From the NCBI RefSeq assembly GCF_905120475.1, contig NZ_CAJHOE010000001.1:620001-684000 (forward strand): a stretch of DNA of 64,000 nucleotides, given 5' to 3'. This stretch comes from Campylobacter suis. GTDB taxonomy: Bacteria > Campylobacterota > Campylobacteria > Campylobacterales > Campylobacteraceae. Below, one piece after another: positions 8,034 through 16,851 of the stretch. The notes below the pieces were generated by a model. It had not been told where the DNA came from. It did not search any database and worked only from the letters and a program-made list of their open reading frames with translations. A program made the translations under genes and the position numbers. The stretch's first letter is position 1. The number at the start of each line of letters is the position of its first letter.

Positions 8034-9086
8034 ATGAAGAAAATTCTAGCAACGATATTTTTCATACTTCTTGCACAAAATTCTTTTGCGACACAGATAA
8101 AGGACATTGCAAGTGTCATAGGTGTGCGCGAAAACCAACTTATAGGCTATGGTTTAGTTGTGGGGTTAAATGGCACTGGCGATGGCTCAACATCAGAATT
8201 TACAATACAAGCTTTATCGAATATGCTTCAAACCGTAAATGTCAAGGTAAATCCAGATGATATAAAGTCAAAAAATACAGCAGCCGTTATAGTTACAGCC
8301 ACTTTGCCACCATTTGCAAGACATGGCGATAAACTTAATGTAACGATCTCGTCTATCGGAGATGCCAAAAGTCTTCAAGGTGGAACACTACTCATGACAC
8401 CTTTAAAGGCTGTTGATGGAGATATTTACGCGCTTGCGCAAGGTTCAGTTAGCATCGGAGGTAAAAATGTTGGTCGTGGCGGGAATAACCATGTAACAGC
8501 TGGAAATATACTTGGTGGAGCGCTTGTTGAGCGTGAGGTGGCTTATGACTTTGCAACACTGCAAAGTGTAAATTTAAGTCTAAAAACTTCAAGCTTTAAG
8601 ACTGCTAACCAGCTTCAAGAGACAATAAACGCAAATTTAGGAGATGAGATAGCCTTGGCTATAGATGCTCGTACGGTTGTACTTAGACGACCAGATGATG
8701 TAAATTTGATTGAGCTTATGAGCCGTATTTTAGAGCTTGATATAGACTATAAGGCTGATGATAAGATAGTTATAGACGAGCGAACTGGTACGATAGTTAG
8801 TGGTATAAATGTAAGCGTTGATCCAGTTGTTTTAACGCATGGCAATATAACGATAAAGATAGAGCCAAATTCTTATGAAAATTTAGCCGATAATGACATT
8901 GATTTACAAGATGGAGCGGCCATTAGCGCGCCAGCAAATCTTATAAAAATAAAAGATGAAAAAACAACCATAGCAAGCGTAGCTAGAGCTTTAAGTAAGC
9001 TTGGTGCAAGCCCTAGTGATATCATAGCTATCATAGAAAATTTAAAGCGTGTAGGCGCGATACATGTTGATGTGGAGATTTTATAA
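8034..9086 (+). CDS. flgI: Flagellar P-ring protein FlgI
   Basis: This 350-residue periplasmic protein forms the P-ring bushing around the flagellar rod. A signal peptide (MKKILATIFFILLAQNSFA) is followed by the strongly conserved FlgI start: IKDIASVIGVRENQLIGYGLVVGLNGTGD. GRGGNNHVTAGNI and the C-terminal LGASPSDIIAIIENLKRVGAIHVDVEI are also typical. I prefer the ATG at 8034 to the GTG at 8031 because the AGGA ribosome site is then 5 nt away. The stop overlaps the start of flgJ (TAATG). Confidence 0.95.
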   Translation: MKKILATIFFILLAQNSFATQIKDIASVIGVRENQLIGYGLVVGLNGTGDGSTSEFTIQALSNMLQTVNVKVNPDDIKSKNTAAVIVTATLPPFARHGDKLNVTISSIGDAKSLQGGTLLMTPLKAVDGDIYALAQGSVSIGGKNVGRGGNNHVTAGNILGGALVEREVAYDFATLQSVNLSLKTSSFKTANQLQETINANLGDEIALAIDARTVVLRRPDDVNLIELMSRILELDIDYKADDKIVIDERTGTIVSGINVSVDPVVLTHGNITIKIEPNSYENLADNDIDLQDGAAISAPANLIKIKDEKTTIASVARALSKLGASPSDIIAIIENLKRVGAIHVDVEIL

Positions 9087-9388
9087 TGAAGATAGATAAT
9101 ACTATGGCATTAAACTCATACTCAAATTTGCGGACAAAAAAGCTTACTCAGCCCACTCAAGAGAGCCAAGATAAGCTTTTGCGTGAGCAAACAGATGCGT
9201 TTGAGGCATTTATGGTAAAGCAAATTTTAGATATTGCACTAAAAGAGGATGAAAAAAACTCACTTTTCCCAAAAACAGCAGGTTCTGATATATATAAATC
9301 AATGTACAATGACACGATGAGTGGCGCTTTGAGTGGAAATTTGGGATTTAGTGATATTTTGTACGATTTTTTAAAGCAAAGGGGTTAA
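9086..9388 (+). CDS. flgJ: Short FlgJ (rod-cap domain only)
   Basis: A 100-residue protein equivalent to the N-terminal rod-binding domain of FlgJ: FEAFMVKQILDIALKED, then SDIYKSMYNDTMSGALS and LGFSDILYDFL. Enteric FlgJ also has a C-terminal muramidase; it is absent here, as is normal in this phylum, so another enzyme must open the wall. It sits between flgI and flgM with coupled translation. Confidence 0.9.
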   Translation: MKIDNTMALNSYSNLRTKKLTQPTQESQDKLLREQTDAFEAFMVKQILDIALKEDEKNSLFPKTAGSDIYKSMYNDTMSGALSGNLGFSDILYDFLKQRG

Positions 9389-9411
9389 GAAATTTCAATT
9401 TATGCCGATAT
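9385..9411 (+). promoter_or_regulatory. Probable sigma28 promoter upstream of flgM
   Basis: GCCGATAT at 9404-9411 is an excellent sigma28 -10 element. Eleven nt upstream is TTAAGAAA (9385-9392), a weaker but Campylobacter-like -35. The element overlaps the end of flgJ and lies about 31 nt before flgM. It would let FliA drive its own anti-sigma factor in addition to readthrough from the sigma54 promoter of flgI. Confidence 0.65.
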
Positions 9412-9441
9412 GTTGGGTGAGAAATCATATAAAGGTTTAAA

Positions 9442-9639
9442 ATGATAAGTTCTTTAGGTATAAATCAAGGTCTTCAAACAGGACTGATAAACAAATCAAC
9501 AGATGTCAAAAAAACTTCTGATGTTAGCCAGAGTGAAAAAAGTGACAAGGTGGCACAAATTTCTGAGGCGATAGCAAATGGAAGCTATAAGATAGACATT
9601 AGTAAAACAGCAAGGGCGATAGCACAAACTCTTGCTTAA
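9442..9639 (+). CDS. flgM: Anti-sigma28 factor FlgM
   Basis: The 65-residue protein matches the short FlgM of Campylobacter. The C-terminal region KVAQISEAIANGSYKIDISKTARAIAQTL is the FliA-binding part: the conserved I..AI..G.Y.(I/V)D..K.A..I pattern is plain. FlgM holds sigma28 inactive in the cytoplasm until it is exported through the finished hook-basal body. An AAAGG site precedes the ATG. It is followed by the export chaperone flgN and by flgK. Confidence 0.93.
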   Translation: MISSLGINQGLQTGLINKSTDVKKTSDVSQSEKSDKVAQISEAIANGSYKIDISKTARAIAQTLA

Positions 9640-9654
9640 AATGGTAAGGTGAAG

Positions 9655-10071
9655 ATGTTAAAACAATATATAAATGATGCCATAGGCACGCTCGATGGGC
9701 TTATAAAAACTACCGAGCAAGATATAGAAAATATAAAGCAAGCCAAACACACAGCGGTTGATGAGAGCGTAAAAACAAAAAATGCTCTTATTAGAAAATT
9801 TGAGGATACAAAAAGGGCTTTAGATAAAGAGCTTGTGCGTCTTTCAAAGATTGATGGTGGACAAAATTTGGCTGATGTTTTGGACGATGAAGTCAAGTCT
9901 AAATTAGTGCTTATGCGTGAAAAGCTAGAAACTCTAAATGTAAAAAATAGAGAGTACGCTAGACATGTTGTTTTGGTAAAAGACTTTTTTGATTCGCTTG
10001 CAAAGGAAATTTTTAAGCCTCAAGATGGGGAGTATTCAAGCGAAACAAACACATATAAAACAAGGGTTTAA
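9655..10071 (+). CDS. flgN: FlgN-like flagellar export chaperone
   Basis: A 138-residue, highly charged and nearly all-helical protein between flgM and flgK, the standard place of flgN, the chaperone for hook-filament junction proteins FlgK and FlgL. The sequence shows long heptad-like stretches but no sharp motif, so the call rests on position, size and helical make-up. I start at the ATG at 9655, which has AAGG 5 nt upstream; the track would also allow a GTG at 9649 that overlaps this ribosome site. Confidence 0.82.
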   Translation: MLKQYINDAIGTLDGLIKTTEQDIENIKQAKHTAVDESVKTKNALIRKFEDTKRALDKELVRLSKIDGGQNLADVLDDEVKSKLVLMREKLETLNVKNREYARHVVLVKDFFDSLAKEIFKPQDGEYSSETNTYKTRV

Positions 10072-10074
10072 ATA

Positions 10075-11949
10075 ATGGCAAATATCTTTCTGTCACTAAA
10101 TACTGGTGTATCTGGACTAAATGCAGCCCAAATGCAAATCAGCACAACTGGCAACAACATAACAAATGCAGATAGTAACTACTACACACGCCAGCGTGTT
10201 GTTCAATCAGCTTCTATGTCGCTAAATACTGTCCCTGGCGGTGTTGGCACGGGAACACAAGTAGATACGATAGTAAGAATTCATGATGAATTTACATACG
10301 GACGACTAAAAAGTGCATCATCAAATTTAGAAAATACATCCTACAAACAACAAATTTTACAAGAGGTAGCTCAGTATATGCCAGACCTTGAAGATGTTGG
10401 TATAGCGATGGATATGAAAGAGTATTTTGGTGCATGGAATGATTTTGCTTCAAATCCAGACGACGGCGCCCAAAAGCTAAATTTGCTAAACAAAGCTGCT
10501 ACAATGTCACAGCACATCTCTACAACGGCTCAAAATATCGATAAGGTTCATCATGAGCTTGATAAGATGATAGAGATAAATATAAACGAGATAAATCGTC
10601 TTGGAGAGCAAATAGCAAAGATAAATAAAGAGATAAACCGCGTTGAGAGTGGAAAAGACTCTGGTATAAGGATAAATGCAAACGATCTTCGCGATAAGCG
10701 TGATGAGCTTGAACTTGCGATGTCAAAGCTTGTAAATGTTGACTCATTTAAAAGTGATCTTAGAAGCAACATGCCAGTTGATAGTGGTATCACGGATGAG
10801 GGTAGGTGGTACTATCTAAATATCGGCGGTGTAAGCATAGTTGATGGCGTAAATTTTCATCCTATCCAAATAGAAAGAAGCACTCAAAATAACGATTTCT
10901 CGACTATTTTTTATGAGCGTGAAGATGGCAGAAGAATTCCTATGGAAGATAAAATTTACAACGGAAAAGTAGGTGCTGCACTTGATCTTAGAGGAAGACA
11001 TTTTGACCCAAATGCTTATAAATTTTCAGATGGAACTATACAAAAATATGTTGATAATCTAGACAACTTCTCGCGCACACTCATACACAACACAAACAAC
11101 ATCTATGCTGAGTCTGCAATGGAGATAGCTAGTACCGATGAGCACTCATATCTAACGCCAGCTACAACGCTAAGAAACTACTCAAACGAGATACAAGATG
11201 GCACTTTTGATGTGATAGTTTATGATAACCAAGGTGTTGAAGTAGCTAGAAAAACCATAAATGTCAATGGCACAACAACTATGGCTGATGAGGCTTATGG
11301 TAACTCAATTGTTGGGGAATTTAACTCAAATTCTGACGATAATAATGACAACAATATGCTAAATGATGTTGATGACTTTTTCTCTGCATCTTACTTTTAT
11401 GACAAAGTGAGCAACAAAGGAACATTTGCCATTACGCCAAAATACGCACAAGGCACTTATAGTATAGCCTTTGAAGATAAAGGCACAAATTTCCCCGGCG
11501 TTATAGGTATAAGTAAATTTTTTAAAGGCGAAAAAGCAGCAGATATAGCTATAAGTGATGAGTTTAGAACTGATCATACAAAACTAAAAGGTTACTCAAA
11601 ACCTGTTAGTGGAAATAATGTAGTTGCAAATAAAATGGTTATGATGCAGTACAAAGAGCTTACATTTTATAATAATGGCATGGCCCAAAGCAAAACTGAG
11701 ACTATTGAGGGATATTATCGCTATCTAACAACAGACATAGCAAGCGATACGGAGAGCAACAACACACTTCATGAAACGCGTAAATCGCTATTTAAAACAG
11801 CTGAAAGTGAATTTCAGTCAATTAGTGGCGTAGATACCAACGAAGAGCTTACCAACCTTATTCGTTTTCAGTCTAGTTACGGGGCTGCGGCAAAGATTAT
11901 TACAACAGTTGATGAGATGCTTGATACACTGCTTTCGCTTAAGCAATGA
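10075..11949 (+). CDS. flgK: Flagellar hook-associated protein 1 FlgK
   Basis: The 624-residue protein joins hook and filament. Its N-terminus has the axial-protein signature: LSLNTGVSGLNAAQMQISTTGNNITNADSNYYTRQ. Its C-terminus has the matching coiled segment (SGVDTNEELTNLIRFQSSYGAAAKIITTVDEMLDTLLSL). These two termini pair in the D0 domain of the structure. The variable middle is surface exposed. It starts 3 nt after flgN, and its TGA stop overlaps the next ATG. Confidence 0.95.
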   Translation: MANIFLSLNTGVSGLNAAQMQISTTGNNITNADSNYYTRQRVVQSASMSLNTVPGGVGTGTQVDTIVRIHDEFTYGRLKSASSNLENTSYKQQILQEVAQYMPDLEDVGIAMDMKEYFGAWNDFASNPDDGAQKLNLLNKAATMSQHISTTAQNIDKVHHELDKMIEININEINRLGEQIAKINKEINRVESGKDSGIRINANDLRDKRDELELAMSKLVNVDSFKSDLRSNMPVDSGITDEGRWYYLNIGGVSIVDGVNFHPIQIERSTQNNDFSTIFYEREDGRRIPMEDKIYNGKVGAALDLRGRHFDPNAYKFSDGTIQKYVDNLDNFSRTLIHNTNNIYAESAMEIASTDEHSYLTPATTLRNYSNEIQDGTFDVIVYDNQGVEVARKTINVNGTTTMADEAYGNSIVGEFNSNSDDNNDNNMLNDVDDFFSASYFYDKVSNKGTFAITPKYAQGTYSIAFEDKGTNFPGVIGISKFFKGEKAADIAISDEFRTDHTKLKGYSKPVSGNNVVANKMVMMQYKELTFYNNGMAQSKTETIEGYYRYLTTDIASDTESNNTLHETRKSLFKTAESEFQSISGVDTNEELTNLIRFQSSYGAAAKIITTVDEMLDTLLSLKQ

Positions 11950-12713
11950 CACTTAAAGATGTTCTTGAAGCTCATGTTGCTATTAAAAATAGTGGCAATG
12001 AGCTTTTTTCTTACGCTGATCCACTTCAAGTCGCTGGCCGTTTTAAAGACCCATATATCTCGCTTATTTGTGCTCTTTTTGCCTATGGAAATGCTAAGCT
12101 GATTGTAAAATTTCTAAATTCTATTGAGTTTGATTTACTTGATGAAAGCGAGCAAGTTATTAAAAAAAATCTAGAAAATTTCAAGTACCGCTTTCAAAAT
12201 ATAGAGGATGTAAAGCAAATTTTTATAACTCTATCTCGCTTTAAAAAAAGTGAGGATATCGAGCATATAGTTCAAAAGGGCTTTAAAAAAAACGGACAGA
12301 TTATAGATGGGATAAATGAGCTTATAAAATTTATCTACTCTTTAAACGACTATCGCTCAGATGGTTATGAGTTTTTTTATGGCAGAGCCTTTACAAATAG
12401 CCCAAATAGCCCATATAAACGCTATAACATGTACCTTCGTTGGATGGTTCGTGATAGTGATATAGACCTTGGTTTGTTTAAAAATTTGCCAAAAAGTGAG
12501 CTTTTGCTACCACTTGATGTGCATACCCATAGAATTTCTCTCTCGCTTGGACTTTGTAACCGTAAAAGCTATGACTTTCGCTCAGCCTTTGAGATAACTC
12601 AAAAACTTCGTGAATTTGACTCAGGTGACCCTATAAAATATGACTTTTCACTATATCGTATAGGGCAAAAGGATGAACTGGAGAGAGTTTTAGCTGAGTT
12701 AAATAAAATTTAA
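11946..12713 (+). CDS. TIGR02757/DUF2400 family protein
   Basis: The 255-residue protein matches a conserved bacterial family of unknown function. Recognisable blocks are DPLQVAGRFKDPYISLICALFAYGNA near the start, RWMVRDSDIDLGLF in the middle and PLDVHTHRISLSLGL near the end. It has no signal peptide or membrane span. Translation is coupled to flgK (ATGA overlap), but that does not make it a flagellar gene; the family is also found in non-flagellated bacteria. Confidence 0.88.
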   Translation: MTLKDVLEAHVAIKNSGNELFSYADPLQVAGRFKDPYISLICALFAYGNAKLIVKFLNSIEFDLLDESEQVIKKNLENFKYRFQNIEDVKQIFITLSRFKKSEDIEHIVQKGFKKNGQIIDGINELIKFIYSLNDYRSDGYEFFYGRAFTNSPNSPYKRYNMYLRWMVRDSDIDLGLFKNLPKSELLLPLDVHTHRISLSLGLCNRKSYDFRSAFEITQKLREFDSGDPIKYDFSLYRIGQKDELERVLAELNKI

Positions 12714-12864
12714 CTTAAATTAATATAATTTTACCGCATACTTCCCGTTGCCTCTAACTAGCAAGCTAAATATAAAATAAAAGCAAATTTATTATCTTTA
12801 GTATTTACGAAAAATTTATAAAAAATATTATAACATTTATTTTTTATTCATAAGAGGAGTGAGT

Positions 12865-13626
12865 ATGGAGTTTGATATTATAGCTTATTGCGTTTTTTTT
12901 GCTGCTGCTTTTTTGGGCGGTTTTATCGACGCCATTGCTGGCGGCGGTGGGCTTATCACTCTTCCAGCCATAATGGCTATGGGTGTTCCGCCTCATATGG
13001 CACTTGCGATAAACAAGCTTCAAGGAAGCTTTGGAACACTCACTGCCGTGATAAATTTTTCTCGCAAAGGCATGGTTGATTACAGGCAAATTTTTCTTGG
13101 CATCATATTTACTTTCATTGGTGCTTGTATCGGAACTGCTCTTATTTTGCTACTTGATGCTAAAATTTTGCAAATCATTATCCCATTTTTTATGGTAGCT
13201 ATATTTTTGTATACACTTTTTGCTCCAAAAATAGGCGAAGAAGATAAAAAAGCTAGAATGAATGTAAAGGTTTTTTATATCACTTTTGGACTCTTACTTG
13301 GTTTTTATGATGGCTTTTTTGGCCCTGGTGCTGGGTCATTTTGGATGTTTGCTATGATAGCACTTATTGGACTAAATATGAAAAAAGCAGTAGCGCATAC
13401 AAAAGTGCTAAATTTCGTAAGCAACATCGTATCTCTTGGTGTTTTTATCATTGGTGGACAAGTGCTTTGGTTTGTTGGTTTATTGATGGGGGTAGGTCAG
13501 ATAGTTGGAGCTTATGTTGGCTCAAATATGGTTATAAAAAAAGAGGTAAAATTTATCAGAACCATGTTTTTGATAGTAGTTGGGGCAACTATTTTAAAGC
13601 TTATTTATAGCTATTTTTTCATTTAA
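12865..13626 (+). CDS. TSUP/TauE-SafE family membrane permease
   Basis: The 253-residue protein has about eight hydrophobic segments and two copies of the TSUP pattern: GGFIDAIAGGGGLITLPAIMAMGVPPHMALAINKLQG near the N-terminus and GFYDGFFGPGAGSFWMFAMIALIGLNMKKAVAHTKVLNF in the second half. This family exports sulfite, sulfoacetate or other small sulfur-containing anions; substrate cannot be read from sequence. I start at the ATG at 12865, 5-6 nt after an AAGAGGAG site; an in-frame GTG at 12859 lies in the ribosome site itself. Confidence 0.9.
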   Translation: MEFDIIAYCVFFAAAFLGGFIDAIAGGGGLITLPAIMAMGVPPHMALAINKLQGSFGTLTAVINFSRKGMVDYRQIFLGIIFTFIGACIGTALILLLDAKILQIIIPFFMVAIFLYTLFAPKIGEEDKKARMNVKVFYITFGLLLGFYDGFFGPGAGSFWMFAMIALIGLNMKKAVAHTKVLNFVSNIVSLGVFIIGGQVLWFVGLLMGVGQIVGAYVGSNMVIKKEVKFIRTMFLIVVGATILKLIYSYFFI

Positions 13627-13688
13627 AATATAAATTTTTTATGAAAATAGCCCAAATTTTCACTATCTTAAAATACTTTTAACATTTA

Positions 13689-13700
13689 TTTTGCTAAAAT
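13689..13700 (+). promoter_or_regulatory. Extended -10 promoter of atpB
   Basis: The sequence ATTTTGC followed by TAAAAT at 13695-13700 fits the Campylobacter housekeeping pattern. It lies 37 nt before the atpB start in a 111-nt gap. No -35 is evident. Confidence 0.5.
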
Positions 13701-13737
13701 CAGCCTAAAATTTTAAATACTAAAAAGAGGGTTTTGT

Positions 13738-14415
13738 ATGAAAGATATTTTTCTTTTTTCAAATTTGATCTATGATAGCCACGCATTTGTCTATATTTTT
13801 CACTTTTGTTTAGTCGCTTTAATCATAGTCCTAGTCGCTAAATTTGCCACATCAAAAATGCAGCTTGTTCCAAGAGGGCTTCAAAATATCGTTGAGGCAT
13901 ATCTTGAGGGCGTTGTTTCTATGGGTAAAGATACTCTTGGTAGCGAAACACTTGCTCGTAAGTATCTTCCGCTAGTTGCTACTATCGGTTTTGTTGTCTT
14001 TTTTTCAAACGCCATTGGCATTATCCCAGGCTTTGAATCGCCAACTTCGACTCTAAATTTAACCCTTACGCTTGCATTAGTTGTATTTGTTTATTATAAC
14101 TATGAGGGTATTAAGAAAAACGGTTTTGTTGGCTATTTTAAACATTTTATGGGGCCAAGCAAGGCTCTTGCGCCGCTTATGTTTGTTGTGGAGATAATCT
14201 CTCATCTTTCTCGTATCGTTTCACTCTCTTTCCGTCTTTTTGGTAACATCAAGGGTGATGATCTCTTCCTTTTGGTTATGCTGACTCTTGCCCCTTTTAT
14301 CGCACCACTTCCAGCTTATGCACTACTTACGCTTATGGCAGTGCTACAGTCATTTATATTTATGATGCTGACTTATGTATACCTTGCTGGTGCTGTTGCT
14401 GTAGAAGAGCATTAA
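13738..14415 (+). CDS. atpB: ATP synthase F0 subunit a
   Basis: The 225-residue membrane protein forms the proton half-channels beside the c-ring. Five to six hydrophobic spans are visible. The essential arginine is Arg166 in the motif [17 protein letters not shown], equivalent to Arg210 of E. coli subunit a. The C-terminal helix has the usual Gln in [24 protein letters not shown]. The gene stands alone here, not beside the F1 genes, which is normal for Campylobacter. An independent promoter and terminator flank it. Confidence 0.95.
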   Translation: MKDIFLFSNLIYDSHAFVYIFHFCLVALIIVLVAKFATSKMQLVPRGLQNIVEAYLEGVVSMGKDTLGSETLARKYLPLVATIGFVVFFSNAIGIIPGFESPTSTLNLTLTLALVVFVYYNYEGIKKNGFVGYFKHFMGPSKALAPLMFVVEIISHLSRIVSLSFRLFGNIKGDDLFLLVMLTLAPFIAPLPAYALLTLMAVLQSFIFMMLTYVYLAGAVAVEEH

Positions 14416-14436
14416 TATAAATTTAACTTTATTTTT

Positions 14437-14468
14437 GGCGAGCTCTTTTTAGGGTCTCGCCTTTTTTT
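14437..14468 (+). terminator. Rho-independent terminator after atpB
   Basis: GGCGAG (14437-14442) pairs with CTCGCC (14456-14461), followed directly by seven T residues. It lies 21 nt after the atpB stop and is one of the few GC-rich hairpins in the window. Confidence 0.82.
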
Positions 14469-14528
14469 ATGCCAAAAATTTAGATAAAATTTGTTAAAAT
14501 ACCCATAAAATCAAATAAAAGGTATAAA

Positions 14529-15953
14529 ATGTTTGAAGTCATTATAGGACTTGAAGTTCATACTCAATTAAACACTAAAACAAAAATTTTCTGCTCTTGT
14601 GCTACTAGTTTTGGAGAAGAAGCGAATACAAATGTATGTCCAACTTGCTTGGCACTTCCCGGAGCCTTGCCTGTTTTAAATAAAGAAGCTGTTAAGAAGG
14701 CTATAAGCTTTGGAACTGCGGTAAATGCAAAAATAAATAAAAAATCAGTCTTTAACCGAAAAAATTATTTCTATCCAGACTTGCCAAAGGCGTATCAAAT
14801 TTCACAATTTGAAGTACCGATAGTCGAAGGAGGTGAGCTTTTTATCGATGTTGATGGCAAACAAAAGCGCATAGGCATAACTAGAGCACATCTTGAAGAA
14901 GATGCCGGAAAAAATATCCATGAAGGTAATGGTAGTTTGGTTGATTTAAACCGCGCTGGAACGCCTTTACTTGAGATAGTTTCTGAGCCTGATTTGCGAA
15001 GTTCTGATGAAGCTGTAGCTTATCTTAAAAAACTACACTCTATTTTGCGCTTTTTAAATATAAGCGACGCCAATATGCAAGAAGGTTCGTTTCGTTGCGA
15101 TGCAAATGTTAGCATTAGACCAAAAGGCGATACAAAGCTCTATACGCGCGTAGAGATAAAGAATTTAAATTCATTTCGCTTTATTCAAAAGGCTATTGAT
15201 TATGAAGTAGAGCGCCAAAGTATAGCGTGGGAAGATGGAAAGTATGATGATGAAGTATATCAAGAAACTAGGCTTTTTGATACTGTAAATTTGGTAACTC
15301 GTTCAATGCGTGGTAAGGAAGATAGCGCTGAGTATAGATATTTTCCAGATCCTGACTTGTTGCCAGTAGAGATTTGTGATGAGATGTATAACGAGGCTAT
15401 TAAAATTCCAGAACTAGCTGAGCAAAAGATAGCACGCTATCAAAAAGAATTTGGTATAAAACAAGCAGATGCTGAAAATTTGGTTTCAAGTGTTGAGATG
15501 GTAAAGTTTTTTGAAGAGCTTATAGATGCTAAAATTTCACCAAAACTAGCCACTACTTGGCTTCTTGTAGAGCTTAACGGACGATTAAAAAATGGCGTTA
15601 CTATTGAAACTAGCCCTGTTGGAAGTGCAAAGCTAGCACAGCTTTTAGCTCGTATTGAGGATGGGACTATAAGTGGCAAGGCTGCTAAGGATGTATTGGA
15701 TCATCTAATGCAAAATCCAAGCGAAAATGTAGATGATATTATCAAACATCTTGGACTAAAACAAGTTAGCGATGATGGTGCTATAGTGGCAATAATAGAG
15801 CAAATTTTAGCCACAAACGCTGATAAAGTGGCAGAATATAAAGCTGGGAAAGAGAAGATGTTTGGCTTTTTTGTAGGTCAGGCGATGAAAGAGGGTAAGG
15901 GTGCTTTTAACCCAGTGAAAGTAAATGAAATTTTAAAACAAAAATTAGGCTAA
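14529..15953 (+). CDS. gatB: Aspartyl/glutamyl-tRNA(Asn/Gln) amidotransferase subunit B
   Basis: The 474-residue kinase/amidating subunit of GatCAB converts Glu-tRNA(Gln) and Asp-tRNA(Asn) to the amidated forms. The diagnostic start [23 protein letters not shown], the [16 protein letters not shown] block, [25 protein letters not shown] and the [12 protein letters not shown] motif are all present. The C-terminal YqeY-like helical domain is complete. GatA and GatC are not in this window. gpsA follows after 2 nt. Confidence 0.95.
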   Translation: MFEVIIGLEVHTQLNTKTKIFCSCATSFGEEANTNVCPTCLALPGALPVLNKEAVKKAISFGTAVNAKINKKSVFNRKNYFYPDLPKAYQISQFEVPIVEGGELFIDVDGKQKRIGITRAHLEEDAGKNIHEGNGSLVDLNRAGTPLLEIVSEPDLRSSDEAVAYLKKLHSILRFLNISDANMQEGSFRCDANVSIRPKGDTKLYTRVEIKNLNSFRFIQKAIDYEVERQSIAWEDGKYDDEVYQETRLFDTVNLVTRSMRGKEDSAEYRYFPDPDLLPVEICDEMYNEAIKIPELAEQKIARYQKEFGIKQADAENLVSSVEMVKFFEELIDAKISPKLATTWLLVELNGRLKNGVTIETSPVGSAKLAQLLARIEDGTISGKAAKDVLDHLMQNPSENVDDIIKHLGLKQVSDDGAIVAIIEQILATNADKVAEYKAGKEKMFGFFVGQAMKEGKGAFNPVKVNEILKQKLG

Positions 15954-15955
15954 AG

Positions 15956-16846
15956 ATGAAAATAGCAGTCATAGGTGCTGGCAAATGGGGCACGGCACTT
16001 TTTCATGCCATAAGAGAAAATCACGAGTGTGTCATAACATCAAGAACCCCAAGAGATATACAAGGTTTTGTTGATTTAGATGAGGCTCTAAACTGTGAAT
16101 ATTTAGTAAGTACTGTGCCCACTCAAAGCGTAAATGAGTGGCTTGTAAAAAATTTTAACTTTAAAAATCAAAAAATTTTAGTTGCAAGCAAGGGTATAGA
16201 AACTAGTACAAATCGCTTTTTAAATGAAATTTACGAGAATTTCTTGCCAGGCGAAAATTTAGCTTTTTTATCTGGTCCAACATTTGCAAAAGAGGTTGAA
16301 AAAAAGCTACCATGTGCACTTGTTGTAAGTTCAAAAGATATAAAGCTTGCCAAAAAAATTGCTAGTTTTTTTCCAAATTTTATGAAGGCCTATGCCGATG
16401 ATGATGTCGTGGGAGCTGAAATTTGCGGTGCTTACAAAAATGTCATAGCCATAGCTGGGGGTATTTGCGATGGACTTGGACTTGGCAACAATGCTCGTGC
16501 TAGCCTTATATCTCGTGGTCTTGTGGAGATGGCTAGGTTTGGTAAATTTTTTGGAGCAAAAGATGATACATTTTTAGGTCTTAGCGGGGCAGGAGATCTC
16601 TTTTTGACAGCTTCATCTGTTCTTTCACGAAATTATAGAGTAGGTATGGGACTTGCTAAAAATGAGAGTTTGGATAAAATTTTAAACAACCTTGGCGAAG
16701 TTGCTGAGGGTGTTCCTACCGCAAAGGCTATCTGCGATATAGCCCAAAAAAACGACATTTATACGCCTATTGCTGTTGAAGTTGCTGCGATGATAGATGG
16801 CAAAGATGTAAGTCAAAGTGTAAAAATACTACTAAGTAAAAAGTGA
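15956..16846 (+). CDS. gpsA: Glycerol-3-phosphate dehydrogenase [NAD(P)+]
   Basis: The 296-residue enzyme reduces dihydroxyacetone phosphate to sn-glycerol 3-phosphate for phospholipid synthesis. The Rossmann motif GAGKWGTA (7-14), SGPTFAKEV and catalytic-lysine region GAYKNVIAIAGGI are clear, as is LSGAGDLFLTASS...RNYRVG. It is somewhat shorter than the E. coli enzyme (339 aa) but motif-complete. Its stop lies within the possible start region of the next gene. Confidence 0.94.
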   Translation: MKIAVIGAGKWGTALFHAIRENHECVITSRTPRDIQGFVDLDEALNCEYLVSTVPTQSVNEWLVKNFNFKNQKILVASKGIETSTNRFLNEIYENFLPGENLAFLSGPTFAKEVEKKLPCALVVSSKDIKLAKKIASFFPNFMKAYADDDVVGAEICGAYKNVIAIAGGICDGLGLGNNARASLISRGLVEMARFGKFFGAKDDTFLGLSGAGDLFLTASSVLSRNYRVGMGLAKNESLDKILNNLGEVAEGVPTAKAICDIAQKNDIYTPIAVEVAAMIDGKDVSQSVKILLSKK

Positions 16847-16851
16847 TAGTA

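Noticed and set aside
9086-9388. Truncated flgJ
   Set aside because: Lack of the muramidase domain is normal for FlgJ in this phylum.
13341-13610. Second ORF inside the TSUP permease gene
   Set aside because: It is an alternative frame of a clear membrane protein and is rich in Trp, Cys and Ser as expected of a shadow.
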